DNA of 64,000 nt from Kingdonia uniflora (lineage: Eukaryota > Streptophyta > Magnoliopsida > Ranunculales > Circaeasteraceae), in assembly GCA_014058105.1 (NCBI GenBank), contig JACGCM010002752.1, forward strand, positions 620,001 to 684,000. Reading direction: 5' to 3'. The notes beneath the pieces were generated by a model that was not told where the DNA came from, searched no databases, and saw only the letters and a program-made list of their open reading frames with translations. Shown here in pieces: positions 35,948 to 47,845 of this stretch. Position 1 is the stretch's first letter; each line of letters begins with the position of its first letter. The position numbers were made by a program, and so were the translations under genes.

Positions 35948-36056
35948 GTGTCAGTTATCGAGAATATTATTTGTTGATTATGCTGATCATGATTAGCAAC
36001 ATTAATGATCCCTTAATCTCTTATATAAACCTGAGGAAATGTGAATAATCTTTAGT

Positions 36057-36548
36057 ATGTTGCCTTACGAGCTTATTGTTTTTTCCTCTATTTCACTTAT
36101 CTGTTTTCCTTTGCGTGTGAAAATGAAGACTTGTTCACAAAGCCAACAAGAGAATGAGGAATTCAAGATCGTCGAGAAAGTGGCAGAACTGACTGCTAAG
36201 TATTTCAGCCATATGGGTTTGGAAGCGAAGCTTCCAGAACTCATCGACCTCCAGATAGACAAGCTAACGAGAAAAGAGCAGGATAAGGCCGTAGAGTATG
36301 GGTTCTGGTGGGTAATGTTCAGCCAACATCTTCAGACTACAACTAAACGGGCTGAAGCATTAAGGAGCATGGCGAAAAGATGGTCGAGGCTGAAGATGCC
36401 GCTACTTGTAATGGTTCGGGACACAAGAAAGGTTATCCTCATTGCTAGTGATGTATTTTTGTTTTTGTTGTGGTATATGAGTCGATGGAATAAAAGAAAT
36501 CCCCTGCATTGTTTTGTTCGTCTCTTTTTTAAAATGTTAACTGGTTAG
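36057..36548 (+). pseudogene. Tat-3 antisense module 1
   Basis: A 163-codon plus-strand ORF, more likely starting at Met 36123 (MKTCSQSQQ). It encodes KVAELTAKYFSHMGLEAKLP and WWVMFSQHLQTTTKRAEALR and is rich in charged helices. Position relative to the 3' LTR and the short M-x-T-x-S-Q start correspond to module 1 of Tat-1 and Tat-2; sequence similarity beyond that is weak. The last third (VMVRDTRKVILIASDV onwards) may be intronic read-through. Function unknown. Confidence 0.45.
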
Positions 36549-37281
36549 TCGAGGGTTGTGAGACTAGCTTGAAGTAAATGACTTAGAGAAAAAAAGGGTA
36601 ATGGTTCTATGAGCTTTGACTTTGCATCTATATTAATCTTTGTATAAGTTATTGAATCAGACTTCAAATATGTTACAAAAAGCATTGGTCAATTTCAAAG
36701 ATATAGACCGTATTGGGAGATCTTTGAGGTCTGTTTCAAATGTTTAATTTTTCTTTTGCTTCATAGGATTCGAAGGTTGAACGTTCGATTTGTAAAACGT
36801 AGATGACTATAAATATATTCGGGTAGGTTGTATGCGGGTATGTGTCAGGTCAAAGGCTGCACTGATTTGACTTTTGTATGCTTTATTCCTGATTTTTAGG
36901 GGCTATATCTATTTGAATAGAATGCAGAGCTATGGTTACTAGTCACATCATGTATGATAGGAAATGCTTTGGTGGGTGTCACATTAAAAGTAATTGTGAT
37001 CCCTTGTTTTAAGGATTCAAATTGAAACAAACACTTGGATGTGCTAATGATTTTATCATTCAAGGGGTAGAAAAAGTGGTTGGTGTATTTCATGACCTTG
37101 AGGGAGATTGGGTCAACGAGGGTGTTTGTTCCCTTGATTTGAAGAACTCGGTGAGAAAATTGTGGAGTGAACCTAGAAAAGCAAGGTGGTCAAAGAGAAT
37201 AGAGATGTAGGAAAATTTTTGTAAGGGACGGTTTATTAGAACTGTTGATAGAAAGTGGAGAGGCGAGAGAGTGTGGGGTTA

Positions 37282-37700
37282 GAGCACCTCCAACAGCATG
37301 ATATGCTGTTAAGGTTTTCCCATACTCTTGCAAAAAACCCATCCAACAAGGGTATGGGGTTCAACATTCTCACCCTCATATCCCTCCAAAGTATGCGAAT
37401 CCTGAACTTGGCGAGGAGTATTTGCATATCGACTAGGCACTGAACCGTTGAACGCCCAAAAACTTTTAAATACAACTGGCATCTCTCTCTCTCCCATCAC
37501 AACTTTATTCCTTAATATGACATTTAATTCGGCATTTTTTGTTAGGCAACTGAGGAAATGATTTGGCATTTTCTGCTGTGCGCCGAACCGTTGAGCGACT
37601 AAGAGAAAAATCATAATTCTCTGTTGGACGAAAACAATATGCGATTCTTGAATACCGGTATGGTAAATCGGAATCGCATATGATTCTATTAGAGGTGCTC
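37282..37700. mobile_element. Harbinger/Tourist-type MITE inside Tat-3
   Basis: 419 bp with inverted ends GAGCACCTCCAACAG and CTATTAGAGGTGCTC, flanked by TTA (37279-37281 and 37701-37703). It is closely related to the MITE at 49862-50244 and to the left end of the larger element at 50248 (shared TGTTAAGGTTTTCCCATACT, CACTGAACCGTTGA). No coding capacity. Confidence 0.92.
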
Positions 37701-38329
37701 TTAGTAGGGGTAATAATAATGGCAGTTGTGGAAACTGATATGGTTTGAGACTTGTGTGTATTTAAAAGAGGAGAGAGAGAATAGTATTTATTTTATTGCA
37801 ACTTATGAGATTTTTTCTGAGGGAGAAAGAGACGTAAATATTTTTTTTTGACGTAATTATTGCCGGAAATTTATGAAAAACACCGGTCCAAGGTATTTCC
37901 CACTTGTTATTGCCTTCTACTTTTTGCATATTCTTCTTGTTTCACTGTAATTAGATTATAAAAGCTTGGTGTCTGCCATTAATGGTGGCTTCTGTGGCAT
38001 TGGGGGTTGAAGGTGGGTTTTTAGTTGGCTAGAGTAAAAAATTAGGACTAGGAGGTCAATTTGGGCATCTGTGATTTCTAGATAGTCTCTAGTTAGGTGC
38101 TGGTAGAAGCGAGTATTGGGTTTGAGGTTATGTTGGATGCAATTCTTGAGAAGTTTAAGGTATGCTCAAAGGAGATTAATTATGTTATACTAGAGTTTGG
38201 TGTAGCCAAGTATATATATAGGTTGTGTTTGCGTATTTTCTAGGATCCATGCAAATTAGAATTTAATGAGGGGTTTTAACTCGAATGTATCAAGCTAACT
38301 GGTTCCCTCTTCTTTTGTAGGGTAATACA

Positions 38330-40364
38330 TGCGTACACGTGAGCTAAGAATGAGGCTAATGGATGAGGTTGAAGATTTGATGAATAATCCGAGTATTTTT
38401 TATCAGGAGAAAGAGGGTAGTAGCGATGTGGACGAGTTGTAGAGAGTAGATGCTACCCCTTTAGTTATCGTTGAAGCACACGTTAAATCTATAAGATGAA
38501 GGCGGAGGAGGGCTCGAGTGGTTGGGAAAAGTGACGAGAAAGTGGGTGAGGATGAAGTACGTGGGAATAACAAAGTGGTTGGCAAGGAGAAAAGTGAGGC
38601 GGGAGAATGTGTGGAGGAAGGGGGTGAGAATGAAGGGAAGTGATGGGAAAAGGGTGACGAGGATACCGAGGAAGATGGTATTAGGATTGGTTAGGTCGAT
38701 GCTCGAGATAAAAAAAGACTCGACAGATTTTTATAGAAAGTATAATCTGGCGGGCAAGGGCTTCGTTCTCTTACCCTGTGGCTTGAGGTTTTGTTTTATG
38801 CGCGCATCCCCGAGGGGGTACTGATGTTTCGAGTGCAAAGTAGATTAGGTATACAACTCCCCCTTCGACGTCTTGTCAAAGAGGTTGTAAACATATGGGA
38901 TGTGGCTCCATGCTAGATGAATGTCAATTTTTATGAGATGATGAAAATCATTGGGGATTTAAATAAATATTTATTGGTCGAAGGTAGGCCATAAGTGGGT
39001 TGTGGGCACATTGTTGCCTTCAACTCGAAGAAAGGTAACCCGAAGGGTGAAACATATCATATTTAGTGTTATCCTGAAAATTTCTGGTTATTCAATTTGT
39101 GCTTGACAATCCGAGGGCATGATACTGACTGTGAAGTTATGGATGGTAATTATGAGCACCTCGATGGTGAAGAAAAGCTCGTACTAAGAAATAAGGTTTA
39201 CAATCCTGACAGGTTTCATTTATTTTGTTTGGTATACTTATTTGACTGCTTTACTTCGGATATATTCTTGACTTATTCTTCTGTTTGCAGAACCTCAGAG
39301 TGGAGTCCCCTATAGTTCTCGACATTATCTGGATGATCTAATCGACGAGGATGAAAAATGCATAAACACGATCTTCTGAAGGTTAAAGTTGTTGAGAAAG
39401 AGGAGGAAGAATACATATAGGCTTCTGAAAGGTCCATCGAGCTCCCAAGAACCTTCGTAAAGAAGAGAACTTTTAAGCTCCCAAGGAGACGCGGGAGACA
39501 TAGATTATGACAAGCTCTTGGGCCAAATAGTACCTATATTCTCTGGAACCAACGATACAACTCGGCCACGGTTGCCACACCCATAGTGGCTAGGAAGTCT
39601 TCCTCTCAGAAAGATTAGTCGAGGACTTTACATAAGGATAAATGTAATGTTGTTAGGGAGGTGTCGAGTACGAGAGCCCTTGGTCATCGGCCCTAAAGAG
39701 GCCTTGAGTAATAGAGGATGCGAATGAGGCCATTTTGCTCATGGATAAAAATAATGATACTGCCTAGGCCACGACCAAGTTGCTGGTACATCTCTGTATG
39801 TCTAATCTAGACGATGTCGGGCACAAATTTGAAACTTATATAAATCAGGTAGATGTAGTCTTCGCTAATATACATATTCTATCTCTTCAGTTTGTATATT
39901 CTTAAATTTTCTCTTTGCTAGGTCTCAGCTTTGGAAATATCCTTTTAGAAAGCTCAGATGGTGTCTAGTCAAAAGGTAAAGGATGCCACCGAGTTCGTGG
40001 ACGTAGCTCATGGGACCATCTTCTCGCAGAATACCCACGTGCTAGAGCTGGAATGGAAAATCCTCCAGGTTTGAACTGATACTTCGAATGAGAAGTTAAC
40101 CATGGTCGAGCAACATGCGGAGAAGGAAATAGAGTTAGAAGGGAAGCTGAGGCAGAACCACGCGAGGTTCCAGACAAACTTTGAACTGGAGTACAACTTG
40201 ACTACGTCCCTACGGCAATTCATTAATGACCTCGATTATGACCTTAAGACCTTTAAGTATTTTTGCCCTGACCCGTTTGCGAGCAGTACCGTTGATGGCG
40301 TGGTCTAGACTCTAGAGATTGTACTTAGTCTATTGATGGAGGAGCCGACCATCGAGCACGAGGG
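38330..40364 (+). pseudogene. Tat-3 antisense module 2 with Transposase_28-like and coiled-coil regions
   Basis: Begins near MRTRELRMRLMDEVED (ATG about 38330). After stops it reads LGIQLPLRRLVKEVVNIWDVAP, NVNFYEMMKIIGDLN and YHI-stop-CYPENFWLFNL (38820-39110), the block equivalent to Tat-2 24540-24900. A candidate intron ends TTCTGTTTGCAG at 39289. From 39940 a coiled-coil-like frame follows (VEQHAEKEIELEGKL, RQFINDLDYDLKTFKYF). The hAT-type MITE at 40373 interrupts it; the tail resumes at 41268 and ends at 41349. Broken many times. Confidence 0.55.
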
Positions 40365-40372
40365 TACTGTAC

Positions 40373-41267
40373 TAGGGCTGTTCATGGGTTGAGTCGGCCC
40401 GGGTTCTGTCCTATGCTGGATCTAACCCAGATAACTCGGATCCTCCCTTTCCCAACCCGAACCTGAAACCGAACCTAATAACTCAGTCCCAGTTCTATCC
40501 TTGGTCAGTTCAAATTTGTAGCTAGGTTTCTCTCTCCTAAATCTCCAACGAAAAAACTCTAATCACCATGAAAGAAAATCTCCCAATTTTAGTTTGATGA
40601 TGTATACATGAGAGAGAGAGAAAAATACTTAAATAGAGAGAGCAAGAGAAGCGTTAGAGTAAACTCAGCTGGAATCAGTATCTATTTATAGACTCATTGT
40701 TCCTCCACATTGATATGGAATCGGTCAAAGCTTCTATGAAGATTTTGATCTTAGAGGCATCCGAGTTGACCAAGTTGAGCCTGGTTTTGTTTCTTCCACC
40801 TTCAAGGACCCACCTTGTAAGATAACCCAATTCCTCAAAATCTTAACACGATGTAATATTGAGCTGTTATTTCTCTGAGCTCAGCATTACCATGTAACTA
40901 ACAAAAAAGAAGCAATGCCCCCCAAATCCCAGCATGAAGTTGCATTGGCATACCCTTTATCAGATATTGAGCCTCTTCCAATCTTCCTGCCCATCCTAGA
41001 AGATCAATCATGATTCCATAGTGATTTGTTGAGGGAATAAGTCCATAGTCATTTTTCACCAAATTGTAGCACGATGTAATATATATATATTCGGATCGGG
41101 TTTGGTCAGGTTATCGATACCCTAAATTGAATCCGATCGAGTCACAATCGGGTCTTTAAAACTTATGCTGAAATCGAACTGGGTTGTCCCCCAAATTAGA
41201 CTGAGCCGATTAGTTTGTATCGGTCTGGTTCAGTTTCTCAAGTTGGTGGGTTTCATGTGCAACCCTA
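40373..41267. mobile_element. hAT-type MITE inside the Tat-3 antisense gene
   Basis: 895 bp. Left end TAGGGCTGTTCATGGG, right end CATGTGCAACCCTA. 8-bp TSD TACTGTAC / TACTGTGC (40365-40372, 41268-41275). Ends are rich in (A/G)ACCCGA and CGGGTT motifs. No transposase frame. Confidence 0.88.
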
Positions 41268-41349
41268 TACTGTGCACAAGGCTGAGTTTCGACATGAGAC
41301 CAATGTTGTAGAACCCAGTGGGGTGGAGCCCAATGATCATCTCGTGTAA
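41268..41349 (+). pseudogene. C-terminal tail of the Tat-3 antisense gene after the hAT insertion
   Basis: With the MITE and one TSD copy discounted, the frame EEPTIEHEGTV continues as HKAEFRHETNVVEPSG and ends at TAA 41347-41349. This confirms that the MITE entered coding sequence. Confidence 0.5.
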
Positions 41350-41569
41350 TATTTTTAGTTATGTGGTTGTAATAGTCTTTGTAGCCATAGGTACTTTTAT
41401 TTTTATGTTCTGGGTTGGTGTTCAGATACTTTTTATTTGAGTTGTATGGTGATTGTTTATACTAGGATATTCGTCTACTTGCATGACTTGATATTGGAAT
41501 TTGTATTGGCTAGAGTGTGGATTTGTCTAGATCATAACAAATGATTTCCGACAGCGGGGCTCCTAGGTA

Positions 41570-42125
41570 AAGAAACTTTGAAAATTTTCATGGTAGCCTC
41601 CAAGTATCAGTCAGGTTGATGGGTTAACCTGATATTTTGGTTTGACCAACTCAAGAAGTTCATGAGGGTTCGAGGTCACCCTCGAGTGTTTGAATACATG
41701 GGTTTGAACCTAAGCTAAACCAAAGGCTATCGGCTCTGAGGTTGCCCCCAAGTATTTAATCAATTTGATTATTAATGACACTTGGGTTTGCCCAAATCAA
41801 GAAACTTTAAAAAACTTCTAGACCGTCCCCAAGTATCAGTCATGTCTAAGGGTTGGTATGATTCTTCAGTTTGACCAACTTAAAAAGTTCACAAAGCTTT
41901 AAGGCCGCCCCTGAGGATTTTAATACACAGGTCTAAACTAAATGAAGCCAAATATGGTCAGCTCCGAGGTCTCCCCCAAGTGTTTAATCTGTTTGATTAT
42001 TCATAAAACCTGGGTTTGCCCAAATCAAGGAACTTTGATAAACTTCTAGGTTGCCCCCAAGTATCAATTAGGTCGATGGGTTGACATGATCATTAGGTTT
42101 GACTGATTCAAGAAGTTTAGGTGTT
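41570..42125 (+). repeat. 228-bp tandem array in Tat-3
   Basis: Units start at 41570, 41799 and 42027 (AAGAAACTTTG...GGGTTTGCCCAAATC), two full copies and a partial third. Within each unit, CCCCCAAGTAT-type and GTTTGACCAACT motifs recur. The array lies between the antisense gene end and integrase, the same place as the unrelated 44-bp array of Tat-2. Confidence 0.9.
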
Positions 42126-42338
42126 GCATTTATATATGAAACATTCGGAATGGAATTGCCCAAAACTTTGTTTTTCAGTGATGCAAAATTCAGTGATTAC
42201 AATCATTGGATACATCTATTATTGTCTTATGTAGTTGCAGACTAACTACATTGTGTTCCAAGGGTATACTAAAGGTTTTTCACCTTCAATTATTAGATAG
42301 CAAGAACCCTTGTTTGTCTTGTCGTAGGCGACGTATGT

Positions 42339-43340
42339 TTATTCCCAGGATTTGGTCAATCTTCCTGAATTCTGGAGTTTGATGATTGTGTAACTCATTG
42401 AAGGTTGTCCATGGTTGTGGTATCGATCGAGGATGTTCAGGGATCTATCCTGAGTCTCGTCTATCCACAACATATTACATCTGAGCTGGAACTCATTTTC
42501 TCCATTTGTGACGTCGGGGTCCCTAGTAGGAACTTCAAAATGTCTTGGCAAAACTGTATCTATTCCGTATGCAAGGAGGAAATGGGTGCAACCCATTACT
42601 TTTCTTGGTGTCGTGCGATAGGCCTATAGGACGTGTTGTAGCTCTTGTACCCATCACCGATACGCTTCTTGTTGCCATTGACTATAGTTTTATTAATGGT
42701 TTCGACTTGGTCGTTGTCTTGTGGGTAGTAAGGTGTAAAGGGAGACAAAATGATGTTGTACTTTATTAAGAACGTTCTGACTTTGTTTCCAACAAACTTT
42801 GGGTCATTGTCGCACCAGATTATCTGAGGGCAGCCGAAGCGTATAAGTATATTTTTCTACAATAACTTAACTACTTCTTATTCCCTCATTCTGCATAAAG
42901 GGAATGCTTAAACCCATTTAGTAAAATAATCAGTAGCTGTGAGGACATGCTCTCTGTTTCTCAAAGCTTTGGGGAATGGGCCGATAAGATCGATGGTTTA
43001 ACGTTTAAATGGCCACGAGACTTGGCTGTAATGGAGATCTTGGGAAGGGATTTTGATGTTGTACATTTACCTCTGAGACTTATAACAATATTTCGCGTAG
43101 TCTTCGGCTTGTTTTATTATATTCAGCCAAAATAAACCTTGGTGACTGCACGTAATGCCATAGATCATCCTACAGTATGTGAGCCACAGTTACCTACGTG
43201 TAGCTCTTTAATGATGACGTCGGCTTCTTTCAAGGATATGCATTTGAGGTGTACTCTATTGGGTGTTGTTTTGTGTAATGCACCTTTAAGTATCAAGTAC
43301 CTTCTACAATTTTCTAACAAGGATCATTTTGCTTTTGGGC
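42339..43340 (-). pseudogene. Tat-3 integrase
   Basis: The minus-strand reading shows TATDYFTKWV (first Asp), WCDNDPKFVGN (second Asp) and DNDQVETINKTI (Glu), with stops between. It is followed by FLLAYGIDTVLPRHFEVP and the C-terminal end at 42339. Order and motifs equal those of Tat-2; the frame is more damaged. Confidence 0.75.
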
Positions 43341-43360
43341 CATCTAGTAGTGTGCTTATG

Positions 43361-43900
43361 TTAAAATAAGCCAAGAAGGGTACTCGCCATTTCTTGGGAT
43401 CGGTACTCTCTCCAAGTATTGATGGTGTTGATTTTCATGCTGTCTATACTTGGGCGTTCGAGCACCTCGATGTTGAGCTTCATGGGTTTGGATGTTCCTA
43501 ACATGGTTGCAATACATGCGAGGGCATCGACGTGTTTGTTTTCTTTACGTGGAAAATGTGTGATCGATGATTTCTTCAGGAAGTGATCCATGTGTTGGCG
43601 AATGAGTTCTGCGTATTCTGCCATTCGACCATTTGATTGTTCTATCGAGTATAGTATCTTTGGACCAGCTGGGAATCAGCAAATACTGCTAGCTTGGGTA
43701 CACTTAGCTCGAGGGCCATGTCTAGTCCATAGATTAAGGCTTCATATTCTTCTTCATTATTATTGCATTCGAAGTTTAATTAGTTTGATATCTTTTTTGA
43801 GTTGATCATTTGAAGGTGTGACCAACATGATGAATATTCTAGAACCAGTCGGGCCTGCTGAATCATTGGTGAATAGTCGCCAACTTGTGTTTGGGTTCTA
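43361..43900 (-). pseudogene. Tat-3 archaeal-type RNase H
   Basis: NNNEEEYEALIYGLDMALEL and a VFADSQLVQ-like Asp motif are separated by a frame change from MAEYAELIRQHMDHF and HFPRKENKHVDALAC, the usual end of this domain before integrase. It supports the Tat-lineage assignment. Confidence 0.7.
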
Positions 43901-43959
43901 AGGATCTAATGGTTCGAGTTGCTCGTCAAAGATGTCGTTCTCATGTTCCTCCTAGTCGT

Positions 43960-45240
43960 AGTCATCTACTAGAAGGTTTCCTAGAAAGTCAATAACTGCC
44001 TGGCCCTTCTCAAGTATTTTTTCTTGAAGGCCATATCATGTTCCCCTAGATAGACGGGCCATAGCTGTACTGCCCTGGATTTATCTTTTTTGGTTAGGAC
44101 TTCTCTTAAGGGGTAGCTTGTGATCATCCTTATGCGATATTCTTGGAAGTATGGCTTAAGCTTTCATGAGGTATAGATGAGGTTTAGCAGAAGTTTCTCA
44201 AGTTTGATGTACCTTGTTTTGGCTGAGGTTAGGGTTTTGTTGATAAAGTTGACAGACTTCTTGATGAATTCTTCTACACGAATTAGACCTAAGCTTATAG
44301 ATTCGTCTGTTACTCCGAGATAAAGCGATAACATTTCTCATTCGACTGGCGTACTCATTACTGGTGGCTTTCCTAAGTAAGTTTTTAGTTCTTGGAATGC
44401 CGATTTATATTCTAGAGTCCATTCGATATCTAGATTCTTCTTCTTGTTTATGAAGGTGCCTTGGCCACGAAGTAGAGAAAATAACCATTTGCATATGTCT
44501 GACAACTTTGATAAAAATTGATTAAGGATGGCTATCTTACACGCGTCCTTCTACAAGTCTTTTTTTCATTTTAGGTGATGGCATATCGATAAGAGCTCGA
44601 ATTTGTGAAGGGTCGACTTTGATACCTCATTTACTGATGAAGTGACCGAGGAATTTCTCGAATAAAACACCAAACTGGCATTTGTTTGGGTTAAGCTTCA
44701 TCTTGTATGATCAAAGGGTATTAACTACTTCGTTAAGGTCTTGGAGGTGGTTTTGCTTGCAGAGGCTCTTATAAGGCATGTCGTCGATGTAGACTTTGAC
44801 TGTCTTCCCCTAAAATGGTTTGAACATACTCGTGATTAGTCGTTGGTAGGTTGTAACCACATTTTTGAGCTCGAAGGATATAAAATTGAAGCAGTACAAG
44901 CCTTGCTATGTGATGAACATGGTTTTGCTTTGTTCTTTAGGCAAAAGGGTCACTTGGCTATAACCCAAAGCTGTGTCCATCATTGAGAGGCGCATATGCC
45001 CGGCTGTGGCTTCGAGAAGTACCGTGATTATTGGAAGGGGGAAACTATCCTTCAACATATATTTATTAAGGTCTGTGAAGTCGATACAAACTCGGATCTT
45101 GCCATTCCTTTTGGGTATTGCCACGATATTCGATATCCAGTCAGCATATTTAATCTCTCAGATGAAACCTGTGGCTAAGAGTTTTTATATTTCAAGATTA
45201 ACTATTTTACAAATCTTTGGGGCTAGGGTTTGTTTCTTTT
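43960..45240 (-). pseudogene. Tat-3 reverse transcriptase and RNase H
   Basis: AIPKRNGKIRVCIDFTDLNKY, DSFPLPIITVLLEAT, MMDTALGYSQV (catalytic Asp) in an open stretch (44906-45124). Then after stops VYIDDMPYKSL (YxDD) and GIKVDPSQIRALIDMPSP. Much degraded RNase H follows. Confidence 0.8.
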
Positions 45241-45659
45241 GTTTCACTCTAGTACAATAGGTGACTAGGTCAAGTCGGTGGCATACAAGGGTAGGTTCGA
45301 CTCCTGACATTTCCGCGAAGGTCCATGGGAAGACGTCTTATTAGATCAATTTTTTTTGTTATTACTTGTTTATCTTCTTTAGTTAGAAAACTCGCCACGA
45401 ATATCCATCTTCCCGTACCACCGAGTTCCACATATTCAACGGGTTCAATAGTTAATACTTAATATGGGACGGTCGAGGACTTAAGAGGAGTAGATTGCGG
45501 TAATTGCTATGGTTTAACAAGCTTTCGAGTCATGTCTATCTCCGAGTGTTTGCATGACCAGGCGAGCCGTTGGGATCCTTTCATATCCTAGGTTCCGCTA
45601 GGAGTGGTGAGGAGCAACATTTTTTGATTGGTCGAGGGGATCGCTTTTATAGAATGTAG

Positions 45660-45974
45660 TCAATCACGGCCTAGGATTCTGAGGTATTCAGATTTTTTAT
45701 CGATGGCCAAGAAGTTGGTTTGAAGTACTATTGGTTCCGTGGTGACCAGAAGGCCTATTCGTCTGACTACTACTTCGGTAGCACCATTAAAACCTTTTAG
45801 TTTAATGTTTGAAGGTGTGATACGGTCTATCATCATCATGGTTTTGACTATTTGGAGGAAGAGTTCGTCCGTTGCACTACCTATATTAATGAGCACCATG
45901 TGTAGTACCATATAGTCAATCTTAACCGTTATGACTAACAGGTCCAAGTGTGGGAACTTGACATGAGAAATCAC
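45660..45974 (-). pseudogene. Tat-3 protease with altered active site
   Basis: PHLDLLVITVKIDYMVLHMVL, then INIGSATDELF. The retropepsin D-T/N-G-S motif reads N-I-G-S, so the catalytic Asp is lost. RITPSNIKLKGFNG follows, as in Tat-2. A 104-codon stretch stays open all the same. Confidence 0.75.
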
Positions 45975-46043
45975 ATCCGATGAAGGAAATGCCTTTGGGG
46001 TGAGGGTATCGGTTGGATTCGGGGAAGAGTACTGATAGCTTTT

Positions 46044-46980
46044 CTATAAATGAGAGTTTGCAACATTCTTCAACTCGCTTCGCTTTCTTTGAGTGTGACT
46101 TTTGTCTATGTTCTTGACTTCGATCATGTGGGCTTGGAAGATATGTACCTCGCCTCCTCCATTGTTTTGTCCAGCTTGGTTTTTGAGATACGAACCATCC
46201 AGGTAACCAGGGACATTCTTAATGTACTTGTGCGGTCGTCCTGCCTTAAGAATCATTTTTAAGGATCACTGTAGAGCAAACACTTGTTTGTCGGATGACA
46301 ATTGTACTTGTGGTTCTGGCAATAAGGTTCATCCTTTTTGACTTTGGTTGGGAATGGGGCTCGCCAAATTGGGTTGGCCTGGATGATGTGGTAAATGGCT
46401 CCTATAGGGACGGTGAGCTTAGGAAGCATCGGTATCGGTCTTTTCTTCATCGGCCTTTCTATTTGATCTTCCTATGAGTTGCGCTTTCTGCCTTCGATCC
46501 CGTTATGTATGGGAGCGACCATGGTTGAGTTTGGTGGTAATGGTTTGTGTTAGTTGTTGGCTTGAGTTGGCCCTTGGAAATTATATTCTCAAATTTGATC
46601 GAGGTCTATGTAGCCATTAACCTTCGACAACATCTTTACGAGTGTTGCTGGTTTTTATAAGACGATGTATTTCTTTACTCCACTGTGGTCTAGTAAAGCA
46701 TTGGAGTTAAGACTGCATTAGAGGAGTCAAAGCTCTTGATTTTTCTTGGCTCGTCTAAGAATATTTTTGTAAAAGTTCTGAGAGTTTCATTTTGTGCCTT
46801 TAAGATGATAAAGAGTGCATCGACTCTTACCTTTCGACCTTTCGATTCTTGTTGAGGGCGTAGTTGGAGATGAGCAGCCTGGACAAGTCTTTGAAACTTC
46901 AAATAGATATGTTCGGGAGGCTGTGATACCATTTGAAAAGACTATCAGTTAGGCTTGTGGGTAACATTCGGCGAAGGAGA
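46044..46980 (-). pseudogene. Tat-3 gag with CHHC zinc finger
   Basis: 46932-46690 includes NETLRTFTKIFLDEPRKIKSFDSS, matching the capsid end. Near 46300, YCQNHKYNCHPTNKC forms the C-x2-H-x4-H-x4-C zinc-finger type seen in Tat gags. HMIEVKNIDKSHTQRKRSE then leads toward protease. Separate frames with stops. Confidence 0.65.
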
Positions 46981-47825
46981 TGATCTGATAATGCATGAAG
47001 GCTTATTGAGTTATGGAAATTGAGGATGTGGGATTGTGGGTCTGATTTTTTTTATTTGTGGATTTTAGGGATGTGGAGGTTTATTGTGACCTTGATAGCT
47101 AACAGTTCTTTGCAGATGGGGTTGTTAAATTTTCTCTAAGAGTTGGAGGTTAGGCTCGAGCTATGTATCATGACAACTTTTAATTGTTGGTTGAGCTTTT
47201 TTTTATGTTTCATAAACTACTGGAGGGGGAGAACACTTCGTCTGTGTTGGCCGTGGCCCCTTTATGGGGATATGTTCTTCATTTTTCTTTCCCAGACGCT
47301 TGCGGGTTGGTCTACGGTAATGAGGTCTGGTAGTGCACAGGGTCGAGTCACTCAAATCTTTAGAAGCATGGATTCCTAAGTGCACAGATCCTTCAGGTCT
47401 ATGGTGGTTAGTACCGTCGGTACCAAGGTGGATTAGTGGTGCTTATGTTTGAGGGTTGGGACGTAAGCGTAAGCGGACAGATATCCTCGAGGGGCCTGAG
47501 GGCCTTGACCGAACAGGGGCTTCTTGTGGTTGAGCTTGTTCTAAGCCACACAAAGAGTGGTATAACTCTTCTATGTCGTGGTTATGTTTGGTTGTTTCTT
47601 CGACTTGACGTTATCGCTTGGTTTCGAGTTCCTTTATCTGGGCCTCGCGCTCGTGTCGAAGCTGGTTGACATGTCTTTCCTCTGCCAAAGTGAATTACTC
47701 TCGCATCTGTGCAAGTTGCACAGTTATATCATCTGTTGGGGTTCCTTCTATAGCGGAGGTCGAACGAAGGTTGGGAACCTTTAGAAATCTGCCCTGTTTG
47801 GTAAAGTTGCTTGAAACTGAAGGTA
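46981..47825 (-). other. Tat-3 gag N-terminus and 5' leader
   Basis: Region between the PBS and the recognisable capsid part. Presumably leader and N-terminal gag; no motif that I can assign. Plus-strand ORFs here (for example 47143-47379, 47618-47866) have no support. Confidence 0.35.
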
Positions 47826-47843
47826 ATAACACAGACGGTGCCA
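47826..47843 (-). other. Tat-3 primer-binding site
   Basis: Minus strand TGGCACCGTCTGTGTTAT, two bases inside the right LTR. The first 13 bases equal those of Tat-2. Confidence 0.75.
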
Positions 47844-47845
47844 AA

